Assembly (NCBI GenBank): GCA_963733135.1
Contig: CAVTBX010000009.1
Span: forward strand, 136,953 to 200,952
DNA from: CAVTBX01 sp963733135
Lineage (GTDB): Bacteria > Actinomycetota > Thermoleophilia > Gaiellales > Gaiellaceae
Direction: 5' to 3'
Length of the DNA stretch: 64,000 bases
The notes under the pieces were generated by a model. It did no database searches and was not told where the DNA came from. It worked only from the letters and a program-made list of their open reading frames with translations. Each line of letters starts with the position of its first letter. Positions within the stretch are counted from its first letter, which is position 1. Of the stretch, positions 43,587-51,345 are shown piece by piece. The translations under genes and the position numbers were made by a program.

Positions 43587-45341
43587 ATGCAGGGACGGCA
43601 CGCTGTGGTGGGAGCGCTTCTAGCGATTGGCGCGATCGCCGCGCTCGTCGGCGGGGCGGGCGCAAGCCGGGAACCCCAGATCCAGCTCGCTCCGGCGGGT
43701 GTCTACGAGACGGGGATCTACGACGAGGTGGCGGCGGAGATCGCGGCCTTCGACCCGAAGAGCGAACGCCTCTTCGTGACCAACAGCGCGGACGGGACGC
43801 TCGACGTGCTGGACGCGTCCGATCCCGAGACTCCCACGAGACTCTTCTCCATCGATCTTTCCGCGTTCGGCGGCGACCCGACCAGCGTCGCCGTTCACCG
43901 CGGGCTCGTCGCCGTCGCACTCGTGGCCGAGCCCGCAACCGATCCTGGCACGGTTGCGTTCTTCGACGTCGACGGCGATCCGCTTGGCTCGGTGACCGTG
44001 GGCTCACTCCCCGACATGGTCGTCTTCATCCCGAACGGCCGGCGGCTCCTCGTCGCGAACGAGGGCGAGCCGAGCGACGACTACGCGATCGACCCGGCCG
44101 GCACCGTGGCGGTCATCGACCTGCCGTGGCATCGCTCGTGGCTCTCGTCCTCCCACGTGGAGCTCGTCGGCTTCGAGGGGTTCGAGGAGGACGAGCTCGA
44201 TCCGAGCGTCCGGATCTTCGGGCCCGGCGCGAGCGTCGCGCAGGATCTCGAGCCCGAGTACATCGCCGTCTCGAAGGACGGGCGCAAGGCCTGGGTGACG
44301 CTCCAGGAGGGCAATGCGATCGCCGAACTCGACCTGAAGCGCGAGCGCTTCACCGAGATTTACGGCCTCGGCTTCAAGGATCACTCGCTCGCCGACAACG
44401 GGCTCGACGCGAGCGACCGCGACGGCCCGGCGGGCGGCAAGACGGTGAACATCCGGCCCTGGCCGGTGCTCGGCATGTACCAGCCGGACGCCCTGGCCGC
44501 TTTCAGGTCTCGTGGCCGGACGTACCTCGTCACCGCGAACGAGGGCGATGCCCGCGACTACTCGGCCCTTGCAGAAGAGGTGCGAGTCGGCGCGAGCTCG
44601 TACATCCTCGATCCGGCGACCTTCCCGGACGCCGCGACGCTGAAGGCGAGCGCCAACCTCGGGCGGCTAACGGTCACGAGCGCTACGGGGGACACCGACG
44701 GTGATGGCGACTACGACCGGATTCACTCGTTCGGAGGGCGCTCGTTCTCGATCTGGGAGAGCGACGGCGACCAGGTTTGGGACAGCGGCGAGCGGCTCGA
44801 GCGGCTGAACACGACGCTCGGCGAGTTCAACTCCGACAACGCGGAGAACGACTCGTGGGACACGCGAAGCGATAACAAGGGGCCGGAGCCCGAGGGGGTC
44901 ACCGTCGGTGAGATCGGTGGACGCAGCTACGCCTTCGTCGGCCTGGAGAGGATCGGCGGCGTCGCCGTCTACGACGTGTCGAAGCCGCGTGACCCGCTCT
45001 TCGTCCAGTACCTGAACAGGCGCGACTTCTCAGGCGACGCCGAGGCCGGAACAGCCGGCGACCTTGGGCCGGAAGGCCTCCTGTTCATCCCGAAGCACGA
45101 CAGTCCAGTGGGCTCTCCGCTCCTCGTCGTGACGAACGAGGTCAGCGGCTCCACGCGGATCTTCGACGATCACGAAGCCCTGACGCCAACAACGCCGCAC
45201 AAGGCTGTGGAGGCCGCGGAAGCGGCCGGGCGAATCGCGCCGGGTGTTGGAGGCCGCAGGAGCGGCCGGGCGAATCGCGCCGGGTGTTGGAGGCCGCAGG
45301 AGCGGCCGGGCGAATCGCGCCGCTCTTCGCGCGATTCGTAA
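43587..45341 (+). CDS. Secreted choice-of-anchor I domain (beta-propeller, phosphatase-associated) protein
   Basis: 584-residue exported protein: signal GALLAIGAIAALVGGAGAS, then a long propeller-like region with repeated LFVTNSADGTLDVLDASDPE, LLVANEGEPSDDYAIDPAGT, YIAVSKDGRKAWVTLQEGNA, YLVTANEGDARDYS and GPEPEGVTVGEIGGRSYAFV. The pattern matches choice-of-anchor I proteins, often linked to alkaline phosphatase/esterase activity. ATG 43587 follows GGGAGGTCACGGA. The last 45 or so residues are not of the family: they are encoded by three 40-bp tandem units and repeat F4 and end in PGESRRSSRDS, so the original stop has probably been lost. Confidence 0.78.
   Translation: MQGRHAVVGALLAIGAIAALVGGAGASREPQIQLAPAGVYETGIYDEVAAEIAAFDPKSERLFVTNSADGTLDVLDASDPETPTRLFSIDLSAFGGDPTSVAVHRGLVAVALVAEPATDPGTVAFFDVDGDPLGSVTVGSLPDMVVFIPNGRRLLVANEGEPSDDYAIDPAGTVAVIDLPWHRSWLSSSHVELVGFEGFEEDELDPSVRIFGPGASVAQDLEPEYIAVSKDGRKAWVTLQEGNAIAELDLKRERFTEIYGLGFKDHSLADNGLDASDRDGPAGGKTVNIRPWPVLGMYQPDALAAFRSRGRTYLVTANEGDARDYSALAEEVRVGASSYILDPATFPDAATLKASANLGRLTVTSATGDTDGDGDYDRIHSFGGRSFSIWESDGDQVWDSGERLERLNTTLGEFNSDNAENDSWDTRSDNKGPEPEGVTVGEIGGRSYAFVGLERIGGVAVYDVSKPRDPLFVQYLNRRDFSGDAEAGTAGDLGPEGLLFIPKHDSPVGSPLLVVTNEVSGSTRIFDDHEALTPTTPHKAVEAAEAAGRIAPGVGGRRSGRANRAGCWRPQERPGESRRSSRDS
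45209..45328 (+). repeat. 40-bp tandem repeat, three units
   Basis: Units start at 45209, 45249 and 45289, each GGAGGCCGC(A/G)GAAGCGGCC-like followed by GGGCGAATCGCGCC. The third runs into full family-2 copy F4. Since 40 is not a multiple of three, the overlapping gene reads each unit in a different frame. Confidence 0.8.
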
Positions 45342-45369
45342 GGAGGAACGGCGGAGCCGTTCCGTTTAC
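45312..45369 (+). repeat. Family-2 repeat F4
   Basis: 58 nt: GAATCGCGCCGC...GCGCGATTCG (45312-45338), TAAGGAG, hairpin AACGGC-GGA-GCCGTT, then GTTTAC (45364-45369). It gives the upstream gene its TAA stop and its final residues. Confidence 0.8.
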
Positions 45370-45559
45370 GCGCTTCTTCCGCAGACCTGCGGTGCCGTCC
45401 GCCCACCTCGAGAGCGTCACCGCTCGTTCACCACCCGGCACCCCACGGCCGTGCACCGAACTTCCATACTTCCGGTGCGCGTTGCGGGCCGCCCGGGGCC
45501 GCCCGGGACGCGTGGCGGGCGACTAACTCATCCCTCTCGCCCGTACTTTCTCCTCACAG

Positions 45560-45591
45560 CCAGGCGGTCCCGCCAAAGCCGGACCGCCTGG
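45560..45591. terminator. Strong hairpin, candidate terminator
   Basis: Perfect 11-bp stem CCAGGCGGTCC / GGACCGCCTGG with a 10-nt loop, 220 bases past the choice-of-anchor gene. No U-tract; it may instead be another repeat module. Confidence 0.5.
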
Positions 45592-45621
45592 CGGTGTGGG
45601 GGGAGGGGCGAAGCCCCGGGC

Positions 45622-45681
45622 GAATCGCGCCGCTCTTTGCGCGATTCGTATGGAGGAACCGGCAGAGCCGGTTCCGTTTAC
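45622..45681 (+). repeat. Family-2 repeat F5
   Basis: 60 nt: GAATCGCGCCGC...GCGCGATTCG (45622-45648), TATGGAG, hairpin GAACCGGC-AGA-GCCGGTTC (45656-45674), GTTTAC (45676-45681). Confidence 0.8.
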
Positions 45682-45734
45682 GCGGTCGGCCGAGGCGCGT
45701 GGGGCTAGGGTGTTGGAGGCCCCCAGGGCCGGGC

Positions 45735-45794
45735 GAATCGCGCCGCTGTTCGCGCGATTCGTATGGAGGAACCCGCTACGCGGGTTCCGTTCAC
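45735..45794 (+). repeat. Family-2 repeat F6
   Basis: 60 nt: GAATCGCGCCGC...GCGCGATTCG (45735-45761), TATGGAG, hairpin GGAACCCGC-TAC-GCGGGTTCC (45768-45788), GTTCAC (45789-45794). About 30 bases before the ppk1 PHO-box. Confidence 0.8.
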
Positions 45795-45824
45795 TTCGCG
45801 TCGGCGGGCCGACCCCGGAGCCCG

Positions 45825-45857
45825 CTACACCAATCGTTCACCAATCCGTTACCCATG
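45825..45857 (+). promoter_or_regulatory. PHO-box-like repeats upstream of ppk1
   Basis: Adjacent 11-nt units CTACACCAATC and GTTCACCAATC share the NCACCAATC block exactly; a third unit CGTTACCCATG is degenerate. About 35 bases before the ppk1 ATG. Confidence 0.65.
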
Positions 45858-45891
45858 TGGCCGTCGCCGGTGGGCAGGATCAGATCCCCGC

Positions 45892-47985
45892 ATGGCGTCA
45901 GCCCGAACAGCGTCCAAAGCACCGGAGCAACTCCTGAATCGGGAGCTCTCGTGGCTCGACTTCAATGCACGGGTCCTCGATCTGGTCGCGGACCCGGAAG
46001 TGCCGCTCCTCGAACGCGTCAAGTTCTGTTCCATCTTCTCGGCCAACCTCGACGAGTTCTTCATGGTCCGGGTCGCCGGCCTCGTCGGTCAGGCCCTGAC
46101 GGGCTTTCGCGTTCGCTCGTTCGACGGAAGGACGCCCGAGGGAGCGCTTGCAGAGATCAGGGAGCGCGTGCTCGATCTGACGGGGCGTCAGTCCCAGCTC
46201 TGGGCTCGAGAGCTCCGTCCGGCCCTCGCCGAGGAGAACATCGCCGTGAGCCGCCTGGTGGAGCTCGACGACGACGAGAAGGCCGAGCTCTCCGCTCGGT
46301 TCGAGCGGGAGGTCTACCCCGTACTCACCCCGCTCGCGGTCGGCCCCGGGCAGCCGTTCCCGTACATGTCCGGGCTGTCGTTGTCGCTCGGCGTCTTCGT
46401 CCGCGACCCAGAAGGCGGGGAGGAGCGCTTCGCGCGTGTGAAGGTTCCCGAGACGTTGCCGCGCTTTCTCGGGGTCGGCTCGCCTGGCGCGCTGGTGCCG
46501 CTCGAGGCCGCCATCGCGCATTCTCTCTCGCCGCTCTTTCCGCAGATGGAGATTGGCGAGTGCGCGGCGTTTCGTGTCACGCGCGACGCCGACTTCGAGG
46601 TTTCGGACGAGGCCGACGACCTGCTCGAGGCCGTCGAGCTCGAGCTGCGCCGCCGGCGCTTCGGCGACGTCGTGAGGCTCGAGGTCTCCGAGTCGATGTC
46701 CGACCGGATGCTCGCACGGCTGGTCGAAGGGCTCGGCGCGGCCGCCGAGCACGTCTATCGGATCCAGGGCCTGCTCGACCTCGCAGATCTGAGCCAGATC
46801 GCCGCGCTCGACCGCCCGGATCTCAAGGACGACGCCTGGGTGCCGAGAACGCCGGTCGCATTCGCCACGGTGGCGCGCGCCGGCGAGATCTTCGAGGCGA
46901 TCAGGAAGCAGGACATCCTCGTTCACCATCCGTACGACTCCTTCGCCACGACGTTCGAGGCCTTCGTACGCGCAGCGGCCGTGGACGACGCCGTCACCGC
47001 CATGAAGACCACCGTCTACCGGACGAGCGGGGACTCACCGCTCGTTCCGGCACTCGTCGAGTGCGCGGAGGCCGGGAAGCAGAGCGTCTGCCTCGTCGAG
47101 CTCAAGGCCCGCTTCGACGAGCACAAGAACATCGAGTGGTCGCGAGCGCTCGAGCGTGCCGGCGTCCATGTGGTGTACGGGTTCCCGAGCCTGAAGATCC
47201 ACGCGAAGATGACGCTCATCGTCCGGCAGGAAGAGGGCGTACTGCGCCGCTACGTCCATCTCGGTACGGGCAACTACCACGCGCTGACCGCGCGGATCTA
47301 CGAAGACTTCGGCCTCTTCACGGCCGACGAGGACATCGCCGCCGACGTGGCCGACCTCTTCAACCACATCACTGGCTTCGGGCGGCCGCAGCGGTTCCGA
47401 AAGCTGCTCGTGGCGCCCTTCGGGCTCCGTGAGGGCTTGATCGCTGAGATCGAAGGCGTCGCCGCGGCGGCCAAGGCCGGGAAGACCGCGCGCATCCGGT
47501 TCAAGGTGAACGCGCTCACCGACCCGACGATCATCGGGGCGCTCTATGCGGCCGCCCAGGAGGGAGCCGAGATCGACATTGTCGCGAGGAGCATCTCCTC
47601 GCTCTGGCCGGGCCTCGAAGGCGTCAGCGAGAACGTGCGGGTGCGGAGCATCCTCGGCCGGTTCCTCGAGCACAGTCGCGTGTTCGCCTTTCAGACCGGC
47701 AAGCGCTCGGCGTACTACATAGGCAGCCCGGATCTGATGCCGAGGAACCTCGACCACCGCCTGGAGATCCTCGCGCCCGTCGAGAGCACGCTCATCCAGC
47801 AGCGTCTCTCGGGCGTCTTCGATGTGCTCCTCGACGACAACACGCAGGCGTGGGACTTGCGCCCCGATGGGACGTGGCGCCGAGCGCGTCCCAAGAAGGA
47901 CGAGCCGCGCCGCGCAACGCACGAGGCGCTCATGCGCAAGGCTGTCCGCCGCAGCCGGCTCGCTACCCGATCCCTGGCTCGGTGA
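45892..47985 (+). CDS. ppk1: Polyphosphate kinase 1
   Basis: Reversible transfer of ATP gamma-phosphate to polyphosphate. 697 residues in the usual four-domain order: N domain starting LLNRELSWLDFNARVLDLVA, head domain (ILVHHPYDSFATTFEAFV nearby), and two PLD-like catalytic domains. The autophosphorylated His is in SLKIHAKMTLIVRQEEG; later motifs are YVHLGTGNYHALTARIYEDF and DLMPRNLDHRLEILAPV. ATG 45892 fits the family N-terminus. PHO-box upstream, ppx downstream with a 31-bp gap. Confidence 0.95.
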   Translation: MASARTASKAPEQLLNRELSWLDFNARVLDLVADPEVPLLERVKFCSIFSANLDEFFMVRVAGLVGQALTGFRVRSFDGRTPEGALAEIRERVLDLTGRQSQLWARELRPALAEENIAVSRLVELDDDEKAELSARFEREVYPVLTPLAVGPGQPFPYMSGLSLSLGVFVRDPEGGEERFARVKVPETLPRFLGVGSPGALVPLEAAIAHSLSPLFPQMEIGECAAFRVTRDADFEVSDEADDLLEAVELELRRRRFGDVVRLEVSESMSDRMLARLVEGLGAAAEHVYRIQGLLDLADLSQIAALDRPDLKDDAWVPRTPVAFATVARAGEIFEAIRKQDILVHHPYDSFATTFEAFVRAAAVDDAVTAMKTTVYRTSGDSPLVPALVECAEAGKQSVCLVELKARFDEHKNIEWSRALERAGVHVVYGFPSLKIHAKMTLIVRQEEGVLRRYVHLGTGNYHALTARIYEDFGLFTADEDIAADVADLFNHITGFGRPQRFRKLLVAPFGLREGLIAEIEGVAAAAKAGKTARIRFKVNALTDPTIIGALYAAAQEGAEIDIVARSISSLWPGLEGVSENVRVRSILGRFLEHSRVFAFQTGKRSAYYIGSPDLMPRNLDHRLEILAPVESTLIQQRLSGVFDVLLDDNTQAWDLRPDGTWRRARPKKDEPRRATHEALMRKAVRRSRLATRSLAR

Positions 47986-48016
47986 CAGCCGACCAAAGCA
48001 GGAGAATCCGATCGCA

Positions 48017-48901
48017 ATGAGGGTCGCCGTCGTGGACGTGGGGTCGAACACCGTGCGGCTGCTCGTCGCGACCCGTGGCGGCCGCGGGCTCGAACGAGTT
48101 CACGAGGAGAAGGCGGTGCTTCTGCTTGGGGAGGAAGTCGAGCGTCACGGTCGCATTCGCAACTCCAAGCTCGACGAGGTTTCAGAGTGTGTCGCGCGCT
48201 ACGGACGCGTGGCGCGCGAGCAGGGCGCGGCGCGCACCGAGGTCATCGTCACGGCGCCCGGACGTCAGAGTGAGAACGCCGAGGAGCTGGTTCACCGGCT
48301 CGTCGTCGCTTCAGGAGCGGCGACGCGCGTGGTGTCAGCGGACGAGGAAGGGCGGCTCGCCTACCTCGGGGCCGTCGCGGGCGCCGAGGGAGAGCTTCCC
48401 GAGACTGTCGCTGTCTGTGACGTCGGCGGCGGCTCGACCGAGATCGTCGTGGGGACGGCCGCCGGAGGGCCCGCGTGGTCTCGCTCGATCGACCTCGGCT
48501 GCGTTCGCCTCACCGAGCGCTTCCTCCCCGACGACCCGCCCGGCAAGGCCGCCGTCGCGCGTGCTGTCGAGGAGACCCAGCGGCACTTCGAAGGAGTCGT
48601 TCCTCCGTTACCTCAGGCCGCTCTTGCTGCAGGCGGGACCGCCCGCGCGCTTCGCAAGGTGGTTGGTCCGTCGCTCGGCGCCGGGGAGCTTCGGGGCGCT
48701 GCCCGCAGAGCCGCGAAGCGCTCCTCCCAGGAGCTGTCGAAGGCTCATGGGATCGACCGAAGCCGGGCGCGCACGCTTGCGGCCGGAGCCGTGCTGCTTG
48801 CGTCCGTGCAGGCTCTTCTGTCCGTGCCGCTCGTCGTGTCGCGGTTCGGGCTCCGCGAAGGTGCGGTTCTCGACCTCTTGGCCGAGCAGCAGGCTGCGTA
48901 G
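48017..48901 (+). CDS. ppx: Exopolyphosphatase / guanosine pentaphosphate phosphohydrolase (Ppx/GppA)
   Basis: 294-residue ASKHA-fold phosphatase: phosphate-1 loop MRVAVVDVGSNTVRLLVATR, TAPGRQSENAEELVHR, catalytic VVSADEEGRLAYLGAVAG and phosphate-2 loop VAVCDVGGGSTEIVVGTA, plus LAAGGTARALRKV. ATG 48017 follows AGGAGAA. Short form lacking the C-terminal HD domain. Opposes ppk1 by degrading polyphosphate, or acts on pppGpp. Confidence 0.92.
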   Translation: MRVAVVDVGSNTVRLLVATRGGRGLERVHEEKAVLLLGEEVERHGRIRNSKLDEVSECVARYGRVAREQGAARTEVIVTAPGRQSENAEELVHRLVVASGAATRVVSADEEGRLAYLGAVAGAEGELPETVAVCDVGGGSTEIVVGTAAGGPAWSRSIDLGCVRLTERFLPDDPPGKAAVARAVEETQRHFEGVVPPLPQAALAAGGTARALRKVVGPSLGAGELRGAARRAAKRSSQELSKAHGIDRSRARTLAAGAVLLASVQALLSVPLVVSRFGLREGAVLDLLAEQQAA

Positions 48902-48910
48902 ACCGCCTCT

Positions 48911-49339
48911 CTACGCCGGCGGTGGGATCTCCTCGCCGAGCCTGAGCTCGCGGTCGAGCGCGAGCACGCGAGCGGCACCCTTCTTGAGGCCGAGCTGCGT
49001 CCCGAGCAGCTCCTCGACCACGTCTCCGTGCGTGCAGAGGGCCGGCGTCGAGCCGTTCAACTCCGTGAGGAGCGCGCGGACCTCCTCGGCCGTCGCGCCC
49101 TCGGCGAGCTCCTCACGTTCTTCGACGGCGAGCCCGAGCATCGTGGCCAGAGGTGCGAGCGTCTCGGTGCAGCGAACGTACGGGCTCGACACGAGCCGGT
49201 CGAGTCCGCGCGCAGTCAGGGGGCCGACGAGCCCGGCGGCCTGACGCCGCCCCCGTTCGTCGAGGGGTCGGAGCCGATCGTCCCCGATCCACGTCTCGCG
49301 CTCCCCGGCCCTTGCATGCCGGACGAGGACGAACTTCAT
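48911..49339 (-). CDS. SixA-type histidine phosphatase
   Basis: 142-residue RHG-superfamily phosphatase: MKFVLVRHARAGERETWIGD with the catalytic RH, DERGRRQAAGLVGPL, DRLVSSPYVRCTETLAPLA and ALCTHGDVVEELLG with the second catalytic His. ATG 49339 overlaps the CYTH-CHAD stop (ATGA). SixA proteins dephosphorylate phosphohistidine in other systems; placement with CHAD and NUDIX genes suggests phosphate/polyphosphate-linked work here. Confidence 0.87.
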   Translation of the reverse strand: MKFVLVRHARAGERETWIGDDRLRPLDERGRRQAAGLVGPLTARGLDRLVSSPYVRCTETLAPLATMLGLAVEEREELAEGATAEEVRALLTELNGSTPALCTHGDVVEELLGTQLGLKKGAARVLALDRELRLGEEIPPPA

Positions 49340-50763
49340 GACCAGGCGGCCTTGCCTGCTTTCTCGAGCTGCCGCCATGCCCTGCCGAACCGCTCGCGCG
49401 CGGCCGCCTGGCGGGCGCGCTCGCGTTCGATCAGGCGCCCCGCTGCGAGAACTGACGCGCCTGAGCGCCCCGAGCTGATGGCTCGGATCCGGCCCTCGGC
49501 CACGACCGCATCCTGGTGGTCGCCGACCACGTCCTGGAAGCGCTTTGCGGCCTTCACGAAGCGCCCCGACCGCTTGCCGGCGACCGGCTCGGCGAGCTCG
49601 GCTGCGTAGCGCGCCTTCTTTCCCGTCTTCCTGACCTCGTGGAGCTCGTCGTCGGGCGAACTGTCGTCAACCCGCTTTGCCTGCTTGCGAAGCTTGCGGA
49701 ACGCCTTGGCCGCGAGCGCCTCCGTCTCCATCTCGCCGAGGAGGCGCGGGGAACGTGCGGCGTCCTCGAGGTCATCGAGGAGCTCGAAGTAGGGATCGCT
49801 CCGAAGCGCAGCGAGCATGGCCGACCGAGCCTCTTGGCGCTCGCGCTCGAGTGCACGGACGAGACGCGTTGCCGCCCCGGCCTCCGGCTGCTCGAAGTCC
49901 TCGGCCTCCTCGCGGAGGCGCTCGGTCAGCACGTCGAGGTCGCGGACGGGCCCGAGCTCGCCGCCGAGCCACTTGAGGCGCGCCCGGAGGTCGTCGCGCC
50001 ACTCGGGCTCGAGGGCGTCTTCCGCGGTCTTCAGATACGCGCGCAAGCGGCGGATCGCGACTCGCATGTCGTGCAGCTCCTCGGGGTCGGAGCCGAGTCT
50101 CGTTCCCGGGTCGTGCGCGAGGATCTCGCGGACCTGGGCGGCGAGCGCCGTCCGGAGCACCTCTGCCTCACCTGCGAGGGGCGGCGGGCTCTGCTCTGTC
50201 TGCCCGATCCCTCCGAGTACGCGGAACACTTTCGGCACGAACTCGCCGGTCCGCGCTCCGGCACGCCTCAGCCTCTTTGCGATCGGGCCGAGCGCATCGT
50301 CGTCGCCTTCGAGAAGCTCGACTTCCAGCTCGTTGAACCGGCCGACGACGCGCCGCGCATCGAGCACCGCCACGGCGTCGTGGACGACCTCTGCGCTCGA
50401 GCCGTTGCCGTTCGAGACGCGCACGCCTTTGCGCTGAGTCTTGAGCTTGGCGACACGTGCGAGGTCGTGGCCGCGCAGGAGCGCGGGAAGGAGGTCGGCA
50501 ATGGTCGCAGGTGGCCGGGCGGGGCCGCCGGAGGCCTCGATCTCGCGCCGGGCCGTTCCCTCCGGGAGCTTGAGCTGCCAGAGACCGCGTCCGTTCTCCA
50601 CGCGTCGGCGAAGGGTGATGCCCACGGACGCCAGGCGGTGCTCGGGAGTGTCGTAGTAGGTCGACGTGAAGACCCTGGGCTCGAGCGGTTCGCCGTGGAG
50701 ATCCGGGAGCGCGAAGCCGGGGTCGACGTCGAACTTGAGCTCGTGTTCGCGCAGGTCTCGCAC
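49336..50763 (-). CDS. CYTH-CHAD domain protein (polyphosphate-binding)
   Basis: 475 residues. N-terminal CYTH triphosphate tunnel domain (ELKFDVDPGFALPDL, TSTYYDTPEHRLASVGITLR, GLWQLKLPEG; the EHELKFD start has the ExExK-like motif). C-terminal CHAD domain with conserved His/Arg/Lys helices: ELHDMRVAIRRLRAYLKTAE, LGPVRDLDVLTERLREE, DDELHEVRKTGKKARYAAEL, FQDVVGDHQDAVVAEGRI. CHAD domains bind polyphosphate granules in studied bacteria. GTG 50763; overlaps the SixA gene by four bases. Confidence 0.92.
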   Translation of the reverse strand: MRDLREHELKFDVDPGFALPDLHGEPLEPRVFTSTYYDTPEHRLASVGITLRRRVENGRGLWQLKLPEGTARREIEASGGPARPPATIADLLPALLRGHDLARVAKLKTQRKGVRVSNGNGSSAEVVHDAVAVLDARRVVGRFNELEVELLEGDDDALGPIAKRLRRAGARTGEFVPKVFRVLGGIGQTEQSPPPLAGEAEVLRTALAAQVREILAHDPGTRLGSDPEELHDMRVAIRRLRAYLKTAEDALEPEWRDDLRARLKWLGGELGPVRDLDVLTERLREEAEDFEQPEAGAATRLVRALERERQEARSAMLAALRSDPYFELLDDLEDAARSPRLLGEMETEALAAKAFRKLRKQAKRVDDSSPDDELHEVRKTGKKARYAAELAEPVAGKRSGRFVKAAKRFQDVVGDHQDAVVAEGRIRAISSGRSGASVLAAGRLIERERARQAAARERFGRAWRQLEKAGKAAWS

Positions 50764-50824
50764 ACCCTGACCCTAGCGCCGAAGCGGAGCTTGCCGCGAC
50801 GGTTACAAGTCCTTCACCAGACGG

Positions 50825-51250
50825 TTACGAGAGGTCATGCGGGAGCGAGGCGAGCACCTCTCGATCTCGCTGGTATGAGACCTGCGCGCGGGCATCAGCA
50901 AGCACGAGCCAGCGCGTTTCGTCCACCTCTCGATGAGGTTCGAACGAGCCCGCGAGCGGCTTCATCGCCCAGTACCGAACGGTCTTCGGACGTCCCTTGG
51001 AGTCGCGGTAGGAGCTCGAGGCCAACTCGACGCCTGGATCGCACCTCAGGCCCGTCTCCTCCTCGACCTCGCGAAGGGCGCAGGCCAAGTCGGTCTCCTC
51101 CCGATTGCACTTGCCCTTCGGGAGCGACCAGTCGTCGTACTTGGGCCGGTGGACGAGGAGCACCTCCAGCTCTCCGTCGCCTGTTCGACGCCACACAACT
51201 CCGCCTGCCGCGCGGACGACCTCAGTCGGCGTTGGGGACGTCCTCCGCAT
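50825..51250 (-). CDS. NUDIX hydrolase
   Basis: About 141 residues with a Nudix box GKCNREETDLACALREVEEE followed by TGL (GX5EX7REVXEEXGL). Preceded by VVRAAGGVVWRRTGDGELEV and HRPKYDDWSLPKG. This type, with KYDDWSLPKGK, resembles the Nudix half of mycobacterial MutT1, which is fused to an RHG phosphatase; here the RHG (SixA) gene is two genes downstream in the same operon. ATG 51250 chosen; ATG 51262 is also possible. Divergent from thrS. Confidence 0.87.
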   Translation of the reverse strand: MRRTSPTPTEVVRAAGGVVWRRTGDGELEVLLVHRPKYDDWSLPKGKCNREETDLACALREVEEETGLRCDPGVELASSSYRDSKGRPKTVRYWAMKPLAGSFEPHREVDETRWLVLADARAQVSYQRDREVLASLPHDLS

Positions 51251-51345
51251 CGCCGCCGTCATCCCGCTCTGGGTCCGGAACCGGGGATCCCTCCTCGGTT
51301 TCCTCCGGGTCTTGCTGCTCAGGGGCCTGAGTATTCTCCTCATCC

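Larger units (their letters stand above)
45342..45891. other. 550-bp non-coding, repeat-rich region before ppk1
   Basis: No convincing gene. Contents in order: end of repeat F4; imperfect stem GCACCG/CGGTGC around 45455-45475; tandem GGCCGCCCGG copies near 45489-45509. A strong hairpin follows at 45560-45591, then GGGGCGAAGCCCC (45605-45617), repeats F5 and F6, and the PHO-box of ppk1. Frames that cross it are Arg/Gly/Ala-rich and repeat-encoded. Confidence 0.7.

Noticed and set aside
45209..45800. Repeats considered as a CRISPR array
   Set aside because: The 40-bp units are directly abutting without spacers, and the other copies are irregularly placed and contain hairpins of varying sequence; no cas genes nearby.
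49516..51330. 604-codon plus-strand frame opposite CYTH-CHAD and NUDIX
   Set aside because: Both minus-strand genes have clear catalytic or binding motifs; the plus-strand product is Leu/Arg-rich shadow sequence.
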